DNA from: an uncultured Planctomycetota bacterium
Lineage (GTDB): Bacteria > Planctomycetota > SZUA-567 > JAFGNG01
Reading direction: 5' to 3'
NCBI GenBank assembly: GCA_947311175.1
Contig: CAMZKK010000230.1
Coordinates: 1 to 18,423 of the forward strand
DNA: 18,423 nucleotides
Positions 1 to 7,327 of the stretch are shown here, piece by piece; within the stretch, counting starts at the first letter, position 1; each line of letters begins with the position of its first letter. The position numbers and the translations under genes were made by a program. The notes beneath the pieces were generated by a model that saw only the letters and a list, made by a program, of their open reading frames with translations, ran no database searches and had not been told where the DNA came from.

Positions 1-410
1 AAGAGTTTTTTCCCCTTAGAGTTCTCATTCATATAAATTATTGTAGTATAACCATTAACTGGTATTTTTTCCCCCGTTTCAACAGTTCCACCTAATTGTT
101 TAATTCTATCTGAGAGTAGTTTTAGGCGAGCATCGTTTTCTTTTATTCCTCCGTCCCTAACAATAAATGTTGTGGTGAGATCATAAAACTTATTTGAATA
201 CTTAACCTTTTGTGGGGTTGGGATAATTGCCCCGGTATAGTAAGGAGCTGAATATGCCGTGTCTTTTAATTTTTTAGGTTGGGGTTTTTCTTTTTGAGAT
301 TTGTTGATTTTTGTTGTTTTCTTTTCAGTATATCCTGCTTGGCAACCACAACAGAAAAGGAGGCATGCAATAGCGAAGGCTCCTATTTTTTTTTCTATGG
401 ATTTAATCAT
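1..410 (-). CDS. GH20-like secreted lipoprotein, N-terminal part (cut by window edge)
   Basis: An open frame reads leftward from ATG (complement of 408-410) to the window edge with no stop, so the C-terminus is missing. GAGGT lies about 9 nt before the start. The first 23 residues are a lipoprotein signal: basic N-terminus, hydrophobic core AFAIACLLFCC, then a Cys in the context CCGCQAG. A Lys-rich linker follows. From about residue 57 the motif IIPTPQKVKY, then FYDL and a 'DRIKQLGG' stretch, resembles the small N-terminal domain found before GH20 beta-hexosaminidase and related glycosidase barrels. The catalytic part would lie outside the window, so the enzyme activity is inference. The neighbouring LamG protein on the same strand is also secreted, which fits a glycan-handling locus. 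It could instead be another protein using the same fold as an accessory domain. Confidence 0.6.
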   Translation of the reverse strand, partial: MIKSIEKKIGAFAIACLLFCCGCQAGYTEKKTTKINKSQKEKPQPKKLKDTAYSAPYYTGAIIPTPQKVKYSNKFYDLTTTFIVRDGGIKENDARLKLLSDRIKQLGGTVETGEKIPVNGYTTIIYMNENSKGKKL

Positions 411-462
411 TTAATTTAACCTCATTAGTAAATATTAATATTGCAACGATGCGTAGATAAAA

Positions 463-499
463 CAATACACTCCCTTCCATTAAGAAAAGGAGTGTATTG
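463..499 (-). terminator. Probable Rho-independent terminator of the LamG gene
   Basis: A perfect 11-bp inverted repeat (463-473 with 489-499) encloses a 15-nt loop. Read on the minus strand, the stem is followed by TTTTAT. It lies 47 nt past the LamG stop and before the GH20-like gene, so it probably separates the two transcripts. The U tract is short, so termination may be partial. Confidence 0.45.
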
Positions 500-545
500 A
501 ATATCTAATTTTAAAAAACTATCAGATAACAAAAGTAAATTGTCT

Positions 546-1310
546 TTACTCAGGAGAATCTGCGCTGTGCTTTTCATATAGTCCCTTGACTTCTGCCTTT
601 GTTAGTGCTCTATTATACATAGTTATTTCATCTACTGCACCTGGAAGACCCCATTTTGTTCCCGGGTAGATTCCAATATAAAGAGGGATTTTTTTATCCC
701 AAACCAATTCGCAATTCATTCTGTGTTCAGCAATCATGTTGCCGTTTAAAAACAATTTTCCTGTCTTGCCATCGTGAACAACAGTAATGTGATACCAAGT
801 ATCTTTTTCTAAAGATACTTCTTTTTCAACAGAAAAAAATGAAAATCCACCAGTTACTGTTTTGTTGCTACCAACATAATATAACAAAGTGCCATTTGGG
901 CAAAGCCATAAATTAGCACCTAATTTACCTACATCTGTTTTCCCTTTATGGAAAAGAACATAGCGTTTTTTGGCGTTTTTGTCGAATTTTTCATTTAGCT
1001 TAATCCAGATTGAAAAGCTTAACTGTTTTGGCATAAGGCTTTCATTGTTAGCAATTTCCAAACCTTTTATGTCGCCAGGAAGCGATACTGCTTTTCCTTC
1101 TACTCCTTCCACCCATTTTGCATCTGCTTTGGAGATGTCTTTAATATCATTGGCTCCTTTAGTATCTTTAACTGTGATGCCTGAGCCTTCATCAAATTTC
1201 CATTCACTTATAAGTCCTGGAATTTCATCAGCTGCTTGTAATCCTGCATTTAACCCAAATGTTGCCACTAAACCAGCAACAATCATCACTCTTTTTACAA
1301 AACTAAACAT
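546..1310 (-). CDS. Secreted LamG/concanavalin A-like domain protein
   Basis: This encodes an exported single-domain protein of 254 aa. An in-frame ATG at 1316 directly abuts AAAGGAG with no spacer, whereas the ATG at 1310 sits 6 nt from it, so 1310 is preferred. Residues 1-27 are a signal peptide (MFSFVKRVMIVAGLVATFGLNAGLQA, AxA-type end). The rest matches a LamG (Laminin_G_3-like) jellyroll: 'GLISEWKFDEGSG' strand, 'LSFSIWIKL', 'WYHITVVHDGKTGKLFLNG', and the family's typical end 'AVDEITMYNRALTKAEVKGLYE'. Such domains bind carbohydrate or act as adhesive modules; no catalytic domain is present. A hairpin terminator follows at 463-499. Its ligand cannot be read from sequence. Confidence 0.85.
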   Translation of the reverse strand: MFSFVKRVMIVAGLVATFGLNAGLQAADEIPGLISEWKFDEGSGITVKDTKGANDIKDISKADAKWVEGVEGKAVSLPGDIKGLEIANNESLMPKQLSFSIWIKLNEKFDKNAKKRYVLFHKGKTDVGKLGANLWLCPNGTLLYYVGSNKTVTGGFSFFSVEKEVSLEKDTWYHITVVHDGKTGKLFLNGNMIAEHRMNCELVWDKKIPLYIGIYPGTKWGLPGAVDEITMYNRALTKAEVKGLYEKHSADSPE

Positions 1311-1435
1311 ACTCATCTCCTTTAAAAAAACAGAATTGACTAATACTATACTATTAATAATGCCACAAAATAAATAAAAGTCAAATTCTTTTATTTGTTA
1401 AATTTTCATTAAAAACAAATTGGTAAATCTTTTCA

Positions 1436-1464
1436 TTGCCAAAAAAAACATATTATGGTATACT
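1436..1464 (+). promoter_or_regulatory. Sigma70-type promoter of pgi
   Basis: TTGCCA (1436-1441) is followed after exactly 17 bp by TATACT (1459-1464), preceded by an extended -10 TG at 1456-1457. The predicted transcription start is near 1471, about 40 nt before the pgi ATG. This is the best-formed plus-strand promoter in the window. Confidence 0.7.
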
Positions 1465-1512
1465 TTGACGCTTAATTTAAACGGCTCGCATATTATTTAA
1501 AGGAAGTAAGCC

Positions 1513-2919
1513 ATGGATGATATTAGTTTTGATTTTAATAATGCAATGTCTGATGTTGTTGGAAAATATGGAATAAAAGATGCTTGGTTAAAGGCATTAG
1601 AACCAAAGGTTAAAGCTGCGGTTAAATCTTTACAAAAAAATCGCGGTAAAGAGATGACAGGATGGTATGATTTGCCATACGAAAAAAATCAAATAAAAAA
1701 ACTGCTTGCCAGTGCAAGGCGCAAAAGAGGTCGTTATAATGATATCATCGTCCTCGGGATTGGCGGTTCTGCCCTTGGCACAACTGCAATGAAAACCGCA
1801 TTGTTGCATCCTTACCACAATATGATTGATCGTTCACAAAGAAAGGGCGTGCCAAGGTTACATGTTCTTGACAATGTCGACCCGGTTTACATTGCAAGGA
1901 TGTTTGATGATGTTATTGATATCAGAAAAACTTTATTTATCGTTATCTCAAAAAGTGGTGCGACTACTGAAACCATGAGTCAATTCATGATTGTTTACGA
2001 TCTTGTCGAAAGTTATTTGGGAGAGAAGGCTGTTAATAAGCATATCATTGCCATTACCGATGAAGAAGAAGGACACCTAAGACCAATAGCGGATGAATTT
2101 GGACTGGAAAGTTATATCATAGACAAAGAAGTTGGCGGAAGGTTTTCTGTGTTAAGTCCTGTTGGGTTATTGCCAGCATCGCTTTGTGGAATTGATGTCA
2201 GAGCATTACTTAAGGGTGCAGCAAGAATGGACGAAAGGTGCAAAAACCCATCTCTATTCAAAAATCCTGCCGCAATGTATGCAGCTGTGCATTATTTGGC
2301 AAATACAAAATTAAAGACATCTATGAGCGTAATGATGCCTTATGCAAATGCCTTAAAAGATGTTGCCGATTGGTATTGTCAGCTTTGGGCAGAAAGTCTT
2401 GGCAAGGCGGTAGACAAAAAGAACAAAACCGTTAATGTCGGGCAAACGCCAATCAAGTCACTTGGAGCAACGGATCAGCACAGCCAAGCTCAACTTTACC
2501 GAGAAGGTCCTTATGACAAGATTATAACGTTTATTGGAACTGAAAAATTTTCAACCAGCTTAGATATGCCAAATGTATTTGAAGAAGTAGATGCGATGAA
2601 CTACCTTGCAGGCAAAGGGCTTGACACCCTTATTAATGCTGAACGAGAAGCAACAACCTTGGCGATGAACGATGCTAACAGAATGAATTTAACTATCAAT
2701 ATGCCAAAAATTGATGAAGAAAGCATTGGTCAATTATTCTTCTCTCTTCAAGTAGCAACTGCCATTAGTGGAGAATTGTATGGCATAGATACCTTCAATC
2801 AACCAGGGGTTGAAGCAAGTAAGGTCGCAACTTACGCTCTTTTAGGACGAAAAGGCTACGAAAAAGAAGCCAAAGAAATTTCAAAGAGAAAAAAGGGAAA
2901 TAAAAAATTAGTCATTTGA
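1513..2919 (+). CDS. pgi: Glucose-6-phosphate isomerase
   Basis: The enzyme interconverts glucose-6-phosphate and fructose-6-phosphate in cytosolic glycolysis and gluconeogenesis. At 468 aa it is of the shorter bacterial type rather than the roughly 550-aa E. coli type. Visible motifs are GIGGSALG (82-89) and SKSGATTET (146-154), which bind the sugar phosphate. VGGRFSVLSPVG (207-218) is the first PGI signature, Glu294 in WAESLGK is the catalytic base, and His323 sits in DQHSQAQLY. The second signature FNQPGVEASK ends at Lys437. All key residues are present. The ATG is preceded by AAAGGAAG at 7 nt spacing. Its own promoter (1436-1464) and terminator (2937-2969) make it a one-gene unit. The C-terminal tail is Lys-rich. 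Confidence 0.97.
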   Translation: MDDISFDFNNAMSDVVGKYGIKDAWLKALEPKVKAAVKSLQKNRGKEMTGWYDLPYEKNQIKKLLASARRKRGRYNDIIVLGIGGSALGTTAMKTALLHPYHNMIDRSQRKGVPRLHVLDNVDPVYIARMFDDVIDIRKTLFIVISKSGATTETMSQFMIVYDLVESYLGEKAVNKHIIAITDEEEGHLRPIADEFGLESYIIDKEVGGRFSVLSPVGLLPASLCGIDVRALLKGAARMDERCKNPSLFKNPAAMYAAVHYLANTKLKTSMSVMMPYANALKDVADWYCQLWAESLGKAVDKKNKTVNVGQTPIKSLGATDQHSQAQLYREGPYDKIITFIGTEKFSTSLDMPNVFEEVDAMNYLAGKGLDTLINAEREATTLAMNDANRMNLTINMPKIDEESIGQLFFSLQVATAISGELYGIDTFNQPGVEASKVATYALLGRKGYEKEAKEISKRKKGNKKLVI

Positions 2920-2936
2920 TTAATTTAATAACCTGA

Positions 2937-2969
2937 AAGCGTCTGAGTCTTGCTCAGACGCTTTTTTTT
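2937..2969 (+). terminator. Rho-independent terminator after pgi
   Basis: GCGTCTGAG (2939-2947), a 5-nt loop, and CTCAGACGC (2953-2961) form a perfect 9-bp GC-rich stem. Eight T follow (2962-2969), and upstream AA can extend the stem. It starts 18 nt after the pgi stop. Confidence 0.93.
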
Positions 2970-3021
2970 GACCACGATTTTCGCTTCTTTTTTACATTAT
3001 TATTGATTGTAAATTATTAAA

Positions 3022-3558
3022 ATGAAAATAAAAATTAACTCAGGTCACTTATTATTGGTACTTATCGCTATTGTTTTTGCGTTTGGCCCTGTTTGGTTTA
3101 GTTATCAAAAAAAAGCGGTTTACCAAGCCGTGTCAAGAGATTGGATTTCTATTAGACTCCCCGGTAAGATTTCAGAGCTATCAATTCCAGGGACAACCAA
3201 ATTTAAATTTATTGCCGCAAACGATTCCTATCGTTCAGCTGTAGTATCATTGATTCCTACCCCAAAAAATGGTAAATTGAGAATTGCCTTTGATAAAGGG
3301 GGGGGTGATGTTGCGATGTTTATTAATCACGTTATTCTCAATCAAAGTTTAGCAAACATTATGTTTAAAAATACAGATAATCCTTATTCTTATAAGCTGT
3401 CTGCTATTAGAAAAAACGATAAATGGTATATGGCTGGAAAAGTTTGGCTCACAGATGACAAATCAAATGCAATTTTGGTTTTGGTTTACTCTCAAAGCAA
3501 GAAAAATAGCATGAAGGTTTTAGACAAAATATTAGGGTCGGTTAAACTAAAAAAATAG
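3022..3558 (+). CDS. Uncharacterised membrane-anchored or secreted protein
   Basis: I do not recognise a family for this 178-aa protein. Residues 8-27 (HLLLVLIAIVFAFGPVWFSY) form one hydrophobic segment after a short basic start. It is probably an uncleaved N-terminal anchor, since no clear AxA site follows, so about 150 residues should face the periplasm. That part has alternating strands and no Cys, with the stretch RDWISIRLPGKISELSIPG and a Lys-rich C-terminus. No convincing Shine-Dalgarno precedes the ATG (sequence before it: AAATTATTAAA), unlike most genes here. A TTTACA at 2991 could be a -35 box, but its partner is poor. It follows the pgi terminator and precedes a pseudogene, so context gives no functional hint. 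Confidence 0.65.
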   Translation: MKIKINSGHLLLVLIAIVFAFGPVWFSYQKKAVYQAVSRDWISIRLPGKISELSIPGTTKFKFIAANDSYRSAVVSLIPTPKNGKLRIAFDKGGGDVAMFINHVILNQSLANIMFKNTDNPYSYKLSAIRKNDKWYMAGKVWLTDDKSNAILVLVYSQSKKNSMKVLDKILGSVKLKK

Positions 3559-3652
3559 TATTATACCTAAATCAACTGCGAAATTTAGGGATGAGTAATT
3601 ACTGAAAGTATTTTGTTTTTGTCTCAATTCACACAAATAACCAAGTTTTTTA

Positions 3653-3680
3653 TTGCACATATCAATTTAGCTTATATAAA
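3653..3680 (+). promoter_or_regulatory. Probable promoter of the broken Na+/Pi cotransporter gene
   Basis: TTGCAC (3653-3658) and TATAAA (3675-3680) are 16 bp apart and end 40 nt before the ATG at 3721, which carries a good AAAGG ribosome site. The expression signals therefore outlived the coding region. Confidence 0.45.
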
Positions 3681-3720
3681 TATTCTCATATTTGTAGATG
3701 ACATTTAACAAAGGTAAAAT

Positions 3721-4256
3721 ATGGAAACAGGCAAAATATTTGGGATGATTTTTGAAGTTATTGGCGGACTTGGTCTTTTTATGTTGGGCATGAAATATAT
3801 GTCTGATGGATTGCAAACAATTGCTGGCAAAATGTTGGTCATGACATAGCTGACGAAGGAAGACGACAACTGCGGATGGCTGACGAATATGAGTCTGCTG
3901 GCGATTATATTGTTAATATTCTTAAATTTAAACTAAGAATGGAGAATGCGGAATTAAAGTTTAGCGAGAAAGGGAAAGAGGAAATAAGACGTCTGCATTC
4001 AGAGGTAGAAGATTATATGAATATGGTTACCAAGGCATACGAAGAACGATATTTTGATATTATAACCAAAGCCCATTCTCAAGGTGATGCAATTACTCAC
4101 ACCGTAAGAGAGATTAGAAATTCTCATCTTAATCGAGTTAGCACAGAAAAGATAGAACCTCTTTCTTCAGTGCTTTTTATTGATACAATAAATGCCTATC
4201 GAAAAGTAAAAGATCACATCCTAAACATGGCAGAAGCCATGGCAGGAGAAAAATAA
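3721..4256 (+). pseudogene. Na+/phosphate cotransporter, centre deleted
   Basis: Both ends of a Na/Pi-cotransporter family gene survive. The 5' piece (3721-3849; AAAGG 6 nt before ATG) encodes 42 residues whose start, IGGLGLFMLGMKYMSDGLQ then TIAGK, is the typical first membrane segment of these carriers. It ends at TAG 3847-3849. The 3' piece is in another frame (+2), open from 3807. From about 3840 it encodes HDIADEGRRQLRMADEYES and the PhoU-like helical C-terminal domain that ends the full protein. Family members are usually 500-600 aa, so roughly 400 residues, including nearly all membrane helices and both Na_Pi_cotrans repeats, are missing. The join lies near 3830-3846, around the palindrome GTCATGAC (3838-3845). 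It cannot transport. Deletion during evolution is the simplest reading; a collapsed assembly is the alternative. Confidence 0.85.
3876..4256 (+). CDS. PhoU-like C-terminal fragment of the broken cotransporter
   Basis: This is the open frame inside the pseudogene's 3' piece, 126 aa from ATG 3876. It is all-helical and highly charged: MADEYESAGDYIVNILKFKLR, then a long helix 'EEIRRLHSEVEDYMNMVTKAYEERYFD', ending 'DHILNMAEAMAGEK'. This is the PhoU-like regulatory domain that caps Na/Pi cotransporters. No ribosome site sits at a usable distance from the ATG (nearest GGAAG about 14 nt away), and the frame is open upstream to 3807 without another ATG. It may therefore be untranslated. If expressed it would be a free soluble PhoU-like domain, but decay is more likely. 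Confidence 0.45.
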   Translation: MADEYESAGDYIVNILKFKLRMENAELKFSEKGKEEIRRLHSEVEDYMNMVTKAYEERYFDIITKAHSQGDAITHTVREIRNSHLNRVSTEKIEPLSSVLFIDTINAYRKVKDHILNMAEAMAGEK

Positions 4257-4312
4257 ATTTCTAACTTGTTAGTTTTTATTTGTGATAATTATTCTTCTTA
4301 ATTTAACATCAG

Positions 4313-4340
4313 TTGAGGAATTTACATTTCGTTTTATACT
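4313..4340 (+). promoter_or_regulatory. Candidate distal promoter of the MMPL operon
   Basis: TTGAGG (4313-4318) and TATACT (4335-4340) are separated by 16 bp. A start near 4347 would give a leader of about 220 nt that opens with the interleaved repeats at 4361-4395. Confidence 0.4.
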
Positions 4341-4360
4341 AAGCTGGATGTTGTATTTGT

Positions 4361-4395
4361 CTTGCAGTGTTGAAATGCAAGATTAGTGCAACACT
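4361..4395 (+). promoter_or_regulatory. Interleaved inverted repeats: possible H-type pseudoknot
   Basis: CTTGCA (4361-4366) pairs with TGCAAG (4376-4381). GTGTTG in its loop (4367-4372) pairs with CAACAC (4389-4394), which can be extended by one pair using A4366. The stems cross, so they form either a compact pseudoknot or two alternative hairpins. With no base between the first two strands a full pseudoknot would be strained. I recognise no known riboswitch class. Confidence 0.3.
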
Positions 4396-4566
4396 TATTC
4401 TGATTGCGGACAAACCAAATGAATCATCTAAAAGTCACAACACTATAAAATAAAAATAGTTACAACTTATATCTTTGTAAAATAAACTTGGTATGATTGT
4501 TGCTAAAGTTATAAAGTAAGGTGATAAAACATATTAAGATTACCAAAAATTATTCAGGAGGTATTA

Positions 4567-7314
4567 ATGATTAAAATTATTGAATTTTCAGTAGATAGAC
4601 CAAAGCTTATTGTTGGAGTGATGTTAATTCTGACTCTTGTTATTGGTTCAATCGCGGTTGTCCCTAGTCTATTTCCTAAATCGTTTCCTTCTGCCAATAA
4701 GGTTAAGGTTGATACCGATCCTGAAAATATGCTACCCTCTGATGAGCCTGTTAGGGTGTTTCATGAAAAAATGAAAAAACAATTTAATCTATATGATATG
4801 ATTGTTGTCGGAGTGATTAATTCTAAAAATCCGAATGGAGTTTTTAATGTTAAGACCTTGAAAAAAATTCATTCTCTTGCCGAATACGCAAAGACAATTC
4901 ACTGGAATGATAAAAATAATCCGGGTCATTTGGCAGGGGTGGTTAGCTCTGAGATTTTGGCTGTTTCAACTGTTGACAATATTGAGCCAAAAGGTTTGGG
5001 TGGAATAAAGTTTGAATGGCTGATGAAAAATCCTCCGAAAACAGAAAAAGAAGCCTTGGTGATTAGAAAAAAGGCAGAGCGAATTCCAATGTTTATGGGA
5101 ACCATTCTTTCTGATGGCGATAAAGATAATGAGGGTAGGGCAACACCGTCAAAAGCAATTGCATTGTATATTCCGCTCACCGATAAGCATCTTAGTTTTA
5201 AGGTTGCAACAATGTTAGAAAAGAAGGTTGCAGAATTTACTGGCGGAGATGATGAGTTTCATATAACCGGTTTGCCGGTAGCAGAAGATACCTTTGGGGT
5301 GGAAATGTTTAAGCAGATGGCAATGTCTGCTCCGCTTGCAATGCTGATAATCTTTTTGCTTATGTGGTATTTCTTCCACAAATTATCACTCATTATTTCG
5401 CCAATGATTATTGCGATTGTCTGCATTATTCAAACCATGGGATTATTGGTGATTACTGGAAATACCATTCACATTATGAGTTCAATGATTCCTATCTTTA
5501 TTATGCCGATTGCGGTTTTAGATGCGATTCATATTTTGAGTGAATTTTTTGATCGCTATCAAGAAACAAAAGATCGCAGAACAACCATTGTTGAGGTGAT
5601 GAAAACACTGTTTAAACCAATGTTGTTTACCTCGCTTACCACAACAGTTGGTTTTGCATCTCTTGCTTTAACTCCCATTCCGCCGGTGCAAACTTTTGGA
5701 TTATTCATCGCTTTTGGGGTGATGATGGCGTGGGTTTGGACCGTGCTATTTGTTCCGGCAGCTATTATGTTTATTAGTCAAAAGTCTTTAGAAAATTTTG
5801 GACTAAAACAAAAAGATGAAAGCCAAGACTCACATACCTTGATGAGTATGTTGTTGAAAAAATTAGGTGAAATTACTTACTATCGAGCAAGGTTGGTATT
5901 GTTGTTCTTCTTTTTGATTTTTATAATTGCCGGTTTTGGAATTGCAAAGATAAATATTAATGACAATCCAATCAAATGGTTTGAAAAAAATCATAAGATA
6001 AGAATTGCTGATAAAAAATTAAACAAGCATTTCGCAGGCACTTATATGGCATATCTTACATTTTCAGCAGATGATGAAAATTTGAAGTCTAAAGATGCTC
6101 TTGATGTATTGCGTAATAAATCACCAAAAATAATTAAACAACTCAAAGACGATGGTTATGAAGGAGTGGAAGGGGTTTTTGATTCTATCCTTAAAAAAGC
6201 AGTTGCTATCCAATCTCGATACAATAATCGATTGGAATTTTTGAACAAATTGAGTTCTTTCGCAACATCTATGGCTGATGATGAAAAAACTCCCGAAAAT
6301 ATAATTGATACATGGAGTGAGGCAGCGACCTTCGTTGAGCTTGAAAAACAAAGTTTGGAAACATTCAAAGACCCTGCTGTTTTGCAATGGATTGCCAAAC
6401 TTCAAGATTATTTATTGACAATCAGGGATAAAAATAATGAGAAATATTTGGTGGGAAAATCTTCGTCATTATCAGATGTTGTAAGAACGGTTTATCGTGA
6501 GCTTACCGGCGGTAATTCAAAAAATTATATTATCCCATCTAGAAGACAAGGTGTTGCTCAAACCTTGATGCAATATCAAAATGGGCATCGTCCAAATGAT
6601 TTGTGGCACTTTGTAGAGCAACCTAATTTGGACAAAGGAAATTCAGGATTTAGAATGACAAATCTTTGGATTCAATTAAAAAGTGGAGACAATCAAGATA
6701 TGGTTGAGCTTGTCAAAGATGTAAATGATTGGTTTTTGAAAAATCAGCCACCTGTCAAATTAAGAAAAGAATGGTTTGGATTAACCTATATAAATATGGT
6801 TTGGCAAGATAAAATGGTTGCCGGGATGCTCAATGCCTTTCTCGGTAGTTTTGTAGTTGTGTTAATTATGATGATATTTCTTTTAAGAAGTGTATTGTGG
6901 GGATTGTTGTCAATGATACCACTAACCGTTACTATCGGTTCAATATATGGATTTATTGGCTTTATTGGCAAAGATTATGATATGCCGACAGCGGTGCTAT
7001 CTAGCCTTAGCTTGGGTTTGGCGATTGACTACGCAATTCATTTTCTTGCTCGGTCACGTGAATTGCGAGCTGAAAATAAAGATTGGGAATCAACCTTTGC
7101 CCTTGTCTTTGGTGAACCGGCAAGAGCCATCGCAAGAAATATTTTGGTGGTTGGTGTTGGATTTTTACCATTACTTGCTGCGCCACTTGTTCCGTATAAA
7201 ACGGTTGGATTTTTCATTGCGGCAATCTTGATTACTGCCGGGATTGCCACGCTTTTAATCTTGCCGGCAATGATAAAGATTTTGGAAAAATATTTATTCA
7301 ACGAAAAGCAATAA
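4567..7314 (+). CDS. MMPL/RND-family inner-membrane transporter
   Basis: This 915-aa protein has the two-half layout of the RND/MMPL superfamily. TM1 is at about 14-35, with a large periplasmic domain to about 245 containing the family-like VDTDPENMLPSDEPVRVFHE. A bundle of five helices spans about 250-405, including an SSD-like segment with IMPIAVLDAIHILSEFFDRY. TM7 is at about 440-462, a second periplasmic domain runs to about 750, and the final helices include GLAIDYAIHFLARSRE. Relatives use the proton gradient to move lipids or other hydrophobic molecules. Pairing with a LolA-like protein 13 nt downstream suggests lipid or lipoprotein traffic to the outer membrane (inference). AGGAGGT sits 3-4 nt before the ATG. 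A eukaryote-like sterol sensor role is unlikely. Confidence 0.9.
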   Translation: MIKIIEFSVDRPKLIVGVMLILTLVIGSIAVVPSLFPKSFPSANKVKVDTDPENMLPSDEPVRVFHEKMKKQFNLYDMIVVGVINSKNPNGVFNVKTLKKIHSLAEYAKTIHWNDKNNPGHLAGVVSSEILAVSTVDNIEPKGLGGIKFEWLMKNPPKTEKEALVIRKKAERIPMFMGTILSDGDKDNEGRATPSKAIALYIPLTDKHLSFKVATMLEKKVAEFTGGDDEFHITGLPVAEDTFGVEMFKQMAMSAPLAMLIIFLLMWYFFHKLSLIISPMIIAIVCIIQTMGLLVITGNTIHIMSSMIPIFIMPIAVLDAIHILSEFFDRYQETKDRRTTIVEVMKTLFKPMLFTSLTTTVGFASLALTPIPPVQTFGLFIAFGVMMAWVWTVLFVPAAIMFISQKSLENFGLKQKDESQDSHTLMSMLLKKLGEITYYRARLVLLFFFLIFIIAGFGIAKININDNPIKWFEKNHKIRIADKKLNKHFAGTYMAYLTFSADDENLKSKDALDVLRNKSPKIIKQLKDDGYEGVEGVFDSILKKAVAIQSRYNNRLEFLNKLSSFATSMADDEKTPENIIDTWSEAATFVELEKQSLETFKDPAVLQWIAKLQDYLLTIRDKNNEKYLVGKSSSLSDVVRTVYRELTGGNSKNYIIPSRRQGVAQTLMQYQNGHRPNDLWHFVEQPNLDKGNSGFRMTNLWIQLKSGDNQDMVELVKDVNDWFLKNQPPVKLRKEWFGLTYINMVWQDKMVAGMLNAFLGSFVVVLIMMIFLLRSVLWGLLSMIPLTVTIGSIYGFIGFIGKDYDMPTAVLSSLSLGLAIDYAIHFLARSRELRAENKDWESTFALVFGEPARAIARNILVVGVGFLPLLAAPLVPYKTVGFFIAAILITAGIATLLILPAMIKILEKYLFNEKQ

Positions 7315-7327
7315 TAGGAGATTTGTT

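Larger units (their letters stand above)
4257..4566 (+). other. 310-nt gene-free stretch: leader of the MMPL operon
   Basis: No ORF longer than about a dozen codons with a ribosome site is seen. It holds a weak hairpin with a T-rich tail just after the pseudogene (4261-4277), a probable promoter (4313-4340), two interleaved inverted repeats (4361-4395), and a 6-bp hairpin TTACAA/TTGTAA (4460-4465 with 4475-4480). An extended -10 element TGGTATGAT (4489-4497) lacks a matching -35. The strong ribosome site AGGAGGT (4557-4563) serves the MMPL gene. Confidence 0.6.

Noticed and set aside
970..1377. 135-codon plus-strand frame opposite the LamG gene
   Set aside because: The minus-strand frame has a signal peptide, clear LamG motifs and a ribosome site. 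The plus-strand product has no recognisable features.
3566..3589. Inverted repeat CCTAAAT/ATTTAGG after the 3022-3558 gene, as a terminator
   Set aside because: The 7-bp A+T-rich stem has a 10-nt loop and no T tract. AATTTAGG recurs by chance in this A+T-rich sequence.
6121..6405. Minus-strand frames inside the MMPL gene, here and at 4926-5180 and 7038-7301
   Set aside because: They are antisense to conserved coding sequence, lack start signals, and have compositions typical of shadow frames.
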